Below are positions 12,301-23,400 of a stretch of 34,000 nucleotides of DNA, piece by piece. A program made the position numbers and the translations under genes. The DNA is taken from contig CAJNDS010002209.1 in assembly GCA_905221605.1 (NCBI GenBank), positions 405,164-439,163 of the forward strand. Reading direction: 5' to 3'. Numbering within the stretch: the first letter of the stretch is position 1; every line of letters begins with the position of its first letter. The stretch is from Symbiodinium natans (Eukaryota > Sar > Dinophyceae > Suessiales > Symbiodiniaceae). The notes below the pieces were generated by a model. It was not told the origin of the DNA and made no database searches. It worked only from the letters and a program-made list of their open reading frames with translations.

Positions 12301-15300
12301 GAACTTGGGTCATCTGGGCTTAGAGCCGTGAACCTTCAAATAGGGCTCAGACCGAGCTTATGCGAGCCCCAATGCGGGGCCAAGACGCAGAGAGCCCTGC
12401 GCTGTTTGCCTTCAGGTTCAGGGTTTGCAGGGTTTACAGGGGCTTATAGTTTTTTTAGTGCCTTTGGGGTTTTAAGGGTTTACAGGCTTTCTAGTATTTG
12501 GGTGGGGGAGGGGGGATTGTCGGGCTTATTGTGGGGTTGATAAGGTTTTGGGCTGTTTCGGCTCAGGGGTTTTGAAGGCCTCCGCATCCACGGAGTGCTT
12601 AGAGGCGACCGTGTTCTCCTCAGACAGGCAGACCTTTCACGCACGGCTGAGGAACTGCCGAAAGGAACTCGGACCCAAGCATTCCTAAAAGATAAAGACA
12701 GTCCCCATGTATGGGGTCCCTCATCAGGGCCCCTGCTCCAGTTCCTAGAACTCAACCCGAAAACCCCAAATCCTGGCAGTTCACCTGACGGGCCTGATAC
12801 GACGGCTTATGGGTCCAGGATTGCCCAGCAGGGTCCGCAGGGTATTCGCTGATTGCGACTGGGGTGCGATGCTCTGAAAGATAAGGCATAGAAGTATTGT
12901 AATGCTACAGTATATCATATGAATTTCGTCTCGCGTAACATAGGCGTTTGGACCACAATCTTTTCTCCCCGCCGAGGCACCATCTGCCCCTTCAGGAACG
13001 AACTGAAGCGGGGCCCTTGCTGGGCAGCTGCCAGATTTACCTCCTTACTCTGCGGTGTTTCCGACTTCGCCTTGGCTTCGGCAACCGCCGCGGCCTTTGG
13101 CAGGGCGGCTGCTGCCAAGGCAGGCGTGACGGCAGGGAGGCTGGTGGCAGGGAGCACGGCGGCGGCAGGCGCGGTCTTGGGCATGGCAGCGGTGGGTGCG
13201 GCAGGGGGCACTGCTGGTGCGGGGGCCGGTGTAGGTGTGGGGGTGGATGCAGGTGCAGGTGCAGGTGTAGGTGCAGGTGCGGGTGTGGGTGCGGGTGTAG
13301 GTGCGGGTGTAGGTGCGTGTGTAGGTGTGGCTGCAGGTGTGGCTATGGGTCCCGGCATCGGGTGAGGGGGCCCGGCCTTGCTTGTGCCCGTGGGAGGGCT
13401 GGAGGCTGGGAGGCTCTGTGTAGCCGTGGGTGGTGCAGGATGACCTGCATCTGGTAGGGGTGGTTGTGCGGTGGGCAGCAAGGAGACGGACACGGCGCTG
13501 CCGAGCAAATCCTTGGCTGCTGTTGACAAACCTAACGAAACCTAAACCTGAAACCCTAAACCCGAAACCCGGAATACAGATGCCCTGCTTCTGCTGCATC
13601 TTGGGAGTTTTGAGCCCTCTGAACAATTCCTATATGACATCCTCTCTTTGAAGCCAAATAAGGCCCAACACAGAGCTCCCAGTCCCACCTGGAGCCTAGA
13701 AGCTCAAAGCCCCGGAAAAATCCAAGACTCCACGATGGGATACAGCGGCACCCCCACTGGAAGGCCCATAACGCCCGACACCTTCAGCGCGCCGTTGCAG
13801 AAGACCTGTCCTTCACCTGCAGAGGCTCGAACTCAGAAGCTTCCAGGGTTGTGTAGAGCTTGGGGAGTGTATAGGGCTATGTTATTATTGTAGGGGTTCT
13901 CGGCTCTGTTCCCCAGTATGACAAGAGAAGGGTTGCCCTTTCCGGTTTAGTTGACAAATCCTCGTACTAAGGCGATAAAGGTCGCCTGGACCCTAAACTC
14001 CTCAAAGCCCTACCTAGACCTGTAAAAGGACTAACAAACCATGACCGAAGAGCAGAACAAACCTATTTTCGGGCAAGGAGTCGAAAGGCATCTTAACTGC
14101 GACTTGGGAAGTCTCCAGGTAGGGTTGGGAAATCTTCGCGCCTACAAATGGGAGCCCTGAAGCGTTTCGGGCGTACTCGAAGCTCAGGCAACCAAAGCAA
14201 CAAGCGGTTGCTAGACTCAAAACAGGGAACTACGGCACAAGAGCATCGTCTCTGGCTGGGCTTTTTGAGAAACATGGGAACCCTAAACCCTAAACCCTAA
14301 ACCCTAAACCCTAAACCCTAAACCCTAAACCCTAAACCCTAAACCCTAAACCCTAAACCCTAAACCCTAAACCCTCAAACCTAAACCCAAAACCCAAAAC
14401 CCTAAACCCTAAACCCTAAGCTGAGTTTTATGGCACCCAACCTCCGGAGGTGACCAGCAAGCCCACGCGGTCTCCCACGCGCACGTCCTGGCTCGGACCA
14501 GGTTCTCAAATCCCAAACGCCCACTTATGGCCTAGAGGCCTAGAGCCGCTCAAAAAACAAACCCTACAAGCTTGGAGTGGAAGGCTCTTAAACCCTAGGC
14601 CCTTAACAAGCCTTAAATTGAAAACCCTTTAAAGCTCTAAAAGCCCTAAGAAACCCTTACACAAACGCGCTTAAGAAGCCCTGAAAACCACGCTCCAGAA
14701 ACCCTGAAAATCCGCAAGAACCCCTAAACGACACACCTGAAAGCCTTAACAGCTGCTAAACAAAATCCAAACAAGCCTGACCAAAACTCCGAGGAGATGG
14801 AGTTTTGAGGGTCCAGCGTGCAAAGAGGATTTAGGGGTTGGGGTTTCGGGTCTTCTGGACTGGGAAGGCCCAGGGCTTAAGCAAGTTTAGGGTTTAGGGT
14901 TTGGGGGTTTAGGGTTTAGGGTTTGGGGGTTTAGGGTTTAGGGTTTAGGGTTTAGGGTTTGGGGGTTTAGGGTTTAGGGTTTAGGGTTCAGCGTCTAGGG
15001 TTTGGGGAATAGGATTTAGGGGTGGGGGAGGGGGGTGGGGAGCCCAAACCCCCAGAAGCCAAACACCCTACACTAAACCCGATGGGCCCTAAACTTCAAG
15101 CACCAAAACCCCGAAAACACAGAAGCCCAAAAACCCCAAAAACCCTCGAGGCCCCCAAGCCCTCGGCCCCTTCAACCCTCAACCCTAAGCGCTACCTGGG
15201 ACTCTCTGTACCTACAGTTTAATGGATTATACCCACAAATTCTACAAGCCGGTTTCGGCTTAGGGTTTGGGGTTTAGGGTTTAGGGTTTAGGGTTTAGGG

Positions 15301-18300
15301 TAAACCCTCTGCCTTGGGGTTCCAGCCAGTCTGGATGGGGTCATCGGTGTCCGGTAGAATTGCGATCCTCGAATCAATGGGGTTTAGGGTTTAGGGTTGT
15401 AGGTTCAGGGTTTAGGGTTTAGGTTTTGGGTTTCACGGGTGTTTCTTTGTCCATGAAGCGGTCACTGCCATCGATTGCAAGCGCGCGCACTCCTGCTTGG
15501 AAATCGGTGGACCTGCTTCTTGCCCCTTCTTGGCAAAAGTTGTCCAAACATGTGGCAAAGCTCACCTGGTCCCAACTTGGAACGTTTGCTGTGAGAGACT
15601 CCATCCATAACTTTGCATTCTTGCCAGCGCCGTTGGTCTGGGCCATAAGCGCCATCGTCGCTCGCACCAGAACCAACTCAGTTTCAGAGTTCATGAAACA
15701 AGTAGCAAGCTTTAGGCTACAGTCTACAGGCAGTTACTATAGAGATTCCGGGATCTCAACTTGCCTTTCGCAGCTCAAACTTTCGAAGCTTCCGTCTACG
15801 AAAACAAAAAATTACGTGGACACTAACCTCACTAACACTGTCTCGCTCTCTCTCTCTCTCTCCCCTCTCTCTCTCTCACCGCTCTCTCTCTCTCTCTCTC
15901 TCTCTCTGCTTGTGGCACTTCGCTCATCTCCGTCCCGTTGCTTCTTGAAAACGTTTCTTCGGAAGCAAAAGATTTGCGGCAGCAGGACCCTAGACTTTCC
16001 TAAGCCCTACCTCAAGAACCCAAAGCCTGATTTTTGACAGGGTCTTCGTGGGACTCTATTTACCTACAGTTTAGTAGGAAGTACCCCTAATTAATTAGAT
16101 GTATAACCCATTAAACTGTAGGTAAAGAGAGTCCGGTAGGCCATAAACTTTAAACCCTAAACCCTAAGCCCTAAGGATCTCAGTCCGAAACGAGTCCCAC
16201 AGACCGAAAAAGCGTAGGGCCTGAGTAAGTCGGGGCACTTCGAGGGAAAGCAACCACTTAAACCCCAAACCCTAAACGCCAAACCCCAAACCCTAAACCC
16301 GAAACCCAAAATCCCAAAACCCCTAAGATCCCAATCCCTAAGCCCTAAAGCCCGAAACCCGAAGCCCTAATGAAGGTAGTTGGGTGGGGGGGTAACCCTA
16401 AACTCTGAACCCTAAACTCTAAACCCTCTTCGGGCGCATTACGCCGTTTAGACGGGGAATCTGCGGTGCCGGTGATCTTATGAAACCCCCAAAACCTACC
16501 CTGTTTAGGGTTTAGAGCTTAGGGCACCTAACAGCCCCCCCAAAAAAGGGAAGTTCTCTACCAAGACCATACAAAGCAGCAGGTTTTCGTGTTTTGTGTC
16601 TTTTTCTTCTTTGGGGGGAGGGGTCTTCAGGTAGGTCGACCCCAAAATCACGTGTGCCCGCGAGCGTCCCGTCGAAGCCGAAGCAGTAGGAGTTGGGAAC
16701 GTCGTCCGCCGTTGTGAAGGGCTCCTTGGGCTGATACAGAGCTGGTTTAGGGTTTAGGGTTTAGGGTTTAGGGTTTAGGGTTTAGGGTTTAGGGTTTAGG
16801 GTTTAGGGTTTAGGGTTCAGAGATTCAGGTTTTCTAGGGTTTAAATTTTAGGAAATGTTCGGGCTTTAGGGTTTTAGGGTTCCATCTTAGGAGTTTTCTG
16901 AGCTTTAGGGATTTTAGGGTTTTCGGGGATTTTAGGGCTTTAGGGCTCTGGGGCTTTAGGGTTTTAGGCCTTTAATTTTAGGAAATTAGTGGGGCTTTAG
17001 GGTTCCAGGGTTGTGGGGCTTTAGTGTTTCAGGGCTCCAGGGTTTTCGGGCTTTAGGGCTTTAGGGCTTTGGGCCTTTTGGGTTTTAGGCTTGTAGGGTT
17101 CATAAAAAAACAAGGTCATGCAACAGCCTAAAACTTCGGGGTACCTTTCAGTAGGGTTTAGGGTGCATGGTTTAGGGTTCCGGGTTTAGGGCTACTTGAA
17201 GATCCACGGGTACTTAGAAGTAGGGTTCTAAAGTAGCCCTATATAAGGCCATAGCCACCCTTCTTATTATAACCGTACTTCTATAAGTACGCATGCACCT
17301 CCAAGTAACCAGAAACCCTAAACCCTGCTTATAAGTACCCGTGAACCTCCAAGTACCAGCCAGATTCGCATTTGGCGCTACGAAACCCACGGGCCAACAA
17401 CTTCCTTCGAAACCAAGTGAACCTTCAGAATTGGGGTCATCTGCCCTATACTACCTGTACTTCCGGTTAAGGTATATGAGCCTTGAATCCTTTTACGGTT
17501 CAGTTGGTCCCCAAGGTTAGACTCTATCAGACTTAGCGAGCCGCCCAAGCCATCCCCCAAAAACCCCCAACAAAAGAGCCCGACATAAACCTAAACCCTC
17601 AACCTTCGGATTATAATCGGGGGGGAACTAGAATCCCAATTAAGGAGCTGCTATAGTATAAGGGGGGGAACATCCCAACCTCAACCCGACCAACAGCTGA
17701 GGAAAGTCGCTGTGATCGCTGTGGGGAGCGCGGGCGTCACGCCCAGCGTCAAGCCATCCTCTTCGTTCAGGTTTGCCTTTTGAACCATCACTTCGAAGTA
17801 CCTCAGGCTCTTAGTTGCTGAGTTCATAAGCCCCTGCAAAGTGTACGCTATAGGGGAGTATAGTATTCCAAAAAGTGTAAAGGGTACTCATTCGGCTACT
17901 AAGGGCTTTAGGTGTTTGGGGGTGTACCTGGCTGAGGGATTTGAAGGGTTTAGGGTTTATAGCAGGGTTTTGGGGTCTCAGGCTTTAGGGTGTCGGGCTT
18001 TGGGGTTTAGGGATTGGGGTTGGGGTTGGGGGATTTAGAATTTAGGATAGAGTACCTCATGCTTTAGGGTGTTGGGGTGTGCAGGGTGTTGGGGTGTATA
18101 GGGTTTAGGGATTTCAAGGGTTTAGGGTTTATAGGGTTGGGAGGGTTTATTTGAGGTTTCGGGGGTGCAGGGTGCAGGGAGCTGGGCTTTGGGGTCTAGG
18201 GTTTGGGGTTGGGGTTTGGGATTTAGGATTTAGGACTTAGTTCGTGGGGGGGTGGGATGTACGTAATGCTATACAATTTGAATTGACATTTTGGGGGCAG

Positions 18301-20382
18301 CCTGTTTTTTTTTCCTCATCGTTTGCGGGCCGACAAATCACAACTCAAAGAGCCTCAAACTAACCCGCAAACCCATGAACCCTGAAGCCTAAACCCTTAA
18401 GCCCAAACGTACCTGCAAACTGCTTCTGTCACACCACGCGCCCGCCGCAAAAGTCGGAATGGGACCCGATCCAAACAGAACCTGGGGCTTCAAGGTACAG
18501 GGCTTATATAGGGTTTGGGGTTTGGGGTTTGGGGTTTAGGGTTTAGGGTTTAGGGTTTCGGGTTTAGGGTTTAGGGCACTGTGGGCTTCTCCCGTAAACG
18601 CCTACGGAAAAACCTGTAAACTCCATAAGAAGCTCACGAGAGACTAAACCCCAGACAAGTCTTTAGGGCTTAGGCCTTTGGGCTTAGGGCTTAGGGTTTA
18701 GCGTTTAGGGTTTAGCTCCCACCCTAAGGGGCCGAAAAGAAAACATAGCAGGAGCAGAAGCGGCAGATTGCCGGGTTCAGGAGGTTCTGATGTGATGAGG
18801 CCAAGGCAAGAACGACCATCGACAAGGAAGAGTACATGTGTGCATATGGGGGGTTTCCGATATTATGGTGCCTTATTAGGGGTCCTCAGTCTAGGGGAAT
18901 ACTACTATTTGGGGATGATATGAAGGGCCCCTTATTTTCGTAAACCTCCCTACAGATAGAGAGATAGATAGGTAGTTAGATGGATGGATAGACAACGATG
19001 ACGATAATAATTACGGCAAAGCTAAGGATAACGATACGGCATGTGTGTATATAAGATTGTCCATGTCTACAGTTGGCACCTCAGCATGCAGGGGAGACTG
19101 GGAGCATTCTCTGGCCATATCAACGCAGAACCCAAGCAACTGCCCGCAACCCCTAAACAGAACCCTCTGAGGTTCCAACAAGTACCGGCCTTTCCCCCTA
19201 CACCCTAAACCCCACTTCACCTGGACCTGGACCTAGGTTTAGGGATTAGGGTTTAGGGGTTAGGGTTTAGAGTCAGGATTTAGGGATACTTGCATTGGGT
19301 TTCGGAGCTCGGGTTTCGGCATTTTGGGAGTGGGGCAAGTCTGATCTCAGCCATGGAACGCCCTGTAGCGCCGGACCATTTGGATCCATGTGCTCCGCCG
19401 TTTGACCGTCCTGGAGTCCCCACTAGAGGATTCGGCTTCTGATAGGAACCTAACCCTGTACTTTGCAAGGCCATGGGTACTTCGAACCAGGGTCATGCAA
19501 AACCCAGCCAGCACACAGTATTGCAAGCATACCTATCGGGCCCCTCCAGTCGGGATTACCCTTGGCCAATGTACCCATTAGTCTGGGCCTTCAGGCTATT
19601 TGGGGGTTTCCGAAACTCGGGGAACCTTCTTGGGGTCCTTGTTATGAAGGAATCCTACTATATAGAGGGTCCCGTATTTTCGTAAACCCCATTTGTCAGG
19701 CGCATTTTGAAAGTGCTTTGGGGGTTCCGAGTGGAACCGGTTTATGAGGTGGTGCGATGGCAGAAAGGCAGTGCCCCCACAACCCCTAAACCCTAAACCC
19801 TAAACCCTAAACCCAGGTCTCCTCGGATATTCGGACGAAGCTGCTGGCGAGATGGGCCGCAAAGGCCAGGGAAGGTGCTGATGCAGTGGCACCTGGACTG
19901 CACAATCTGGGCTCCCTGAAAGCCCAAAGCCCAAGGCCTAAACCCTCTCAGCCCAATAGGGTTTAGGGTTTGGGGTTTAGGGTTTAGGGCCCCAGAATCA
20001 TGAACGTCGTGACCCTGTGACACACGCGTTTAGGGTTGAGGGCTAGGGCAAACTGAAAAGGGCCAGGGAACTTGGGAGATCTTACAGCGAGGATAGCTCG
20101 AGTCTCTAAGGGTAGTTACATGGTCCCCTAGTATGGGCCTTTAGAAGGGTACCCCCTATATACCACTTACATACCCTATACAAGATAAGGGCCCATTTAG
20201 GGTTTAGGGTTTAGGGTTTAGGGTTTAGGGTTTAGGGTTTAGGGTTTAGGGTTCAGGGAGGCGAGGGACCATCTACAGGGCCCATGAAACTACCCTCAGA
20301 GAGTATGCGCACTTTCATCCCTACTTCTAGCCTGCTCGCGAAGCTCACTGCACCTCCACGTGAACCATAAACCTCCACCAGT

Positions 20383-20432
<50 letters not shown>

Positions 20433-23400
20433 ATCCCCTTAATATTCGATATGACCACTATGGTGGATTTAGAGTTCCCCAAGGCTTCATGAACCCTCTA
20501 AACCCCAAACCCTAAACCCTAAACCCCAAACCCTAATACCGAAACCCCAAACCCTAATACCTAAACCCCAAAACCTGAACAGTAAAAACCATCCCACCTG
20601 CCGCCGTAGTGGTGGCCCCGGCATCCACAAGCTCCTGCTGAGTTGAACCAGCCAGGCTTTGGGTTTAGGGTTTAGGGTTTAAAGTTTAGGGTTTTAGGGT
20701 TTAGGGTTTAGGGTATAGAGTTTAGGGTTTAGGGTTTAGGGTTTAGGGTTTAGGGTTTAGGGTTTGGGTTGACTATACCCTCACGCGTCCATCCTCAAGA
20801 AAAAACGAGTATGCAGGCTTAGGGTCATGAGGGTAAATCGGGCATGTTAGGCTGTTTTGTTAGGTAGGTTAAGGTAATTAACACAAACTCCCCAAACCCT
20901 AAACCCTAAACCCTAAACCCTAAACCCTGAATCTCCAAAAAGTCAACAGAAAAATCGGATCCTCAGCCGGCGCCGGTGCAGGCGTGGCGGCCTCGCTTCG
21001 CAGGCACCGCTGTAGTTCCATGCGTGTCGCCTAGATGGAGTTTAAGTTTACCCTAAACCCGAAACCCTAAACCCTAAACTCCAAACCCGAAGTCCTAAAC
21101 CCTAAACCGCCCTTAGCCTAGATAGAGGTTAGGGGCCCAGGAGATCCAACCGTTACAACGACAGGTGCCTGCACAACTAGCCCTCATAGGGTTTAGGGTT
21201 TAGGGTTTAGGGTTTAGGGTTTAGCGTTTAGGGTTTAGGGTTTAGGGTTTAGGGTTTAGGGTTTAGGTGGCTTGGGGTTGAGGGTTTAGGGCTTAGGAGT
21301 TTGATCTTTAAGGTTTCGAGGCTTAGGTGTTTTGGGGGCTCTGAGGCTTTGTAGCCAGGCAAAGACGATATGGGCAAATGCACGACCGAATCCTCCCTGA
21401 TCCGAAGCCCAAACCTAGACACCCCAAACCCGAAACCAATAACCTCCAAAACCTCAGCCCCAAAAACAAGCTAAATACTTTATACCCTCCATAACCCCAA
21501 AATCACCCTAAACCCTAAACCCTAAACCCTAAACCCAAAAAACTCAATGTCGAACAAGGATCCTCAGCCGTTGCCGGTGCAGGCCTCGCAGCCTCCTGGT
21601 GCAGGTCCGATGCCCCCTTCTTACTTCTCCAGTAACCAATGAATGCAAACGAGGGTTTAGGGTTTAGGGTTTAGGGTTTAGGGTTTAGGGTTTAGGGTTT
21701 AGGGTTTAGGGTTTAGGGTTTAGGGTTTGGGCGAAACCGATTGGAGCTTCATCGTTCTGTACATTGTCCGATCCAAGCTCATCGAGGCGGTACCGAAAGC
21801 TGCGAACACATGCAGCACCCGGATTCCTTAAAAGGGCTCTCTATGCCCTTATAAGCCCTAAACCCCAAGCCCTAAACCCCAAGCCCTAAACCCCAAGCCC
21901 TAAACCCCAAGCCCTAAACCCAACCCTAAACCCTGAATACTAAAGGGTCCCGAAAGAGTCCGCACGCGCCTAAGGCCAGAACCTCCAAGGTAGTTGGGGT
22001 CTTTCAGGGATTGGGATTTAGGTTGGGATGTTCCCCTTTATACTAACAGCTCCTTAAAGGGGATTATAGTACCCCTTATTATAATCGCAAGGCCTGTTAC
22101 TATACCGGGGAACATCCCAAGATAGGGTTTGCAGCCCGGACGAAAGACAAAACACTGACAGCAACAGGCTTGCCCCCCCAATACCACGACCACACTTTTC
22201 ACGAATTACCCGATGTCGATTGCAGGAGATGTGTAGCGTCATAGCGGTGCCTGTGAGAACTGGAAAAGGAAACAGGTACCCGACTTGTCCCGTCAAGCCA
22301 AATATAGATGCTTCAGGGTTTGAGCTTTGGACTCAGCTCGTTCTACCTCTTTTCTGTCGATGTCTCGAAATACCGGAGGGCATTTTGAGAAGCGTGATTG
22401 CGTGGGCATTTAAGCTACCTTGCTACACACACTTCACATCTTCGCTCACGCTGAGATTGTCACTGAGTATTCGCAGTAAATCATATTTGGGTTCCAATTA
22501 TAAGGTATATTCCTTTTTTTTCGGGGTCTTAGGAAGCCCAGTCTCTAGCTTATTGCCAAGGACAGTGGGTCACCCCCATGGTACGGCCTCGCAAGCTAAG
22601 ACTCGCCATTCACTCAACCCTCGACCTTACGCTTAAACCCTAACCCCTAAACCCCTAAACCCCTAAACCCCTAAACCCCTAAAACCCTAAACCCCTAAAC
22701 CCCTAAACCCCTAAAACCCTAAACCCCTAAACCCTAAACCCTAAACCCTACCCCCCCCCCCCCCCCAGAAAAAAAAAAAAAAAACAAAAAAAACAAACAA
22801 GCCGGTCCCACCTCAGGTTCCTGGGTGCTCTCGACCTTCGGCGTCTCCCTCGACTGCATGGCCCGCTGGCAGATGAGCCAGAGCCTTCCGCTGTGCTTGG
22901 GGGGGTTTAGGGTTTGGGGTTTAGGGTTTAAATTTAGGGTTTAGGGTTGCAAGGGTTTAGGGTTTAGGATTTAGGGTTGAGGCAAGGGTTCAGGGTTTAG
23001 GATTGAGGCTTGCACGGGTTGCAGGGATTTCTTCGCGGCAGCTCGAGGCTCGGGAGTTCTGAAGCTTTGGACAGGGTTTTTTCGCGGCTTCATGTTTGAG
23101 GGTAGAAACTCAGGATTGGTGTTGCTTTGTGTTCCTGCTTCATGGCGAAGAACGGTTTTTTAGGGTTTGGCCAAACCGCAAGGTTCAGGATTTAGGGCGC
23201 GCGGTGCCTAAACCCTAAAACCCAAAACCCTAATAAACCCGAAACCCTAACCCCCAAACGCCAAACCTCCTCCCCTCTAGAAAGCCAGCAGAGAGGATGC
23301 AGGAGGCCGGTTCCCTCCTCCGCTCCCTACATCCCAGGAAGCCTCTTCCGGCGCCAGCGCTTCTGCAGGAGTTGCACCTCGGTTTAGGGTTTAGGGTTTG

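Noticed and set aside
12919-13457. Plus-strand frames of 148 and 169 codons (AGAGVGVG and CRCGCG repeats) and a second minus frame (YTRTYTRT)
   Set aside because: Shadows of the Pro/Ala/Thr linker exon; only the minus frame continues the VDLLG strand of domain A.
14014-14275. Two overlapping minus-strand frames
   Set aside because: No family motif, no splice-like boundaries, and exons A4 and A5 join perfectly without them.
18413-18481. Reading the 18.4 kb exon as a basic IQ-like helix (FCLDRVPFRLLRRARG)
   Set aside because: The alternative frame VLFGSGPIPTFAAG matches exons B1 and C1 and sits at the right place before YFEV.
22220-22636. Plus-strand 138-codon frame as a gene
   Set aside because: No motif, ends in CCCTAAA repeat, opposite strand to all supported exons, overlaps another open frame.
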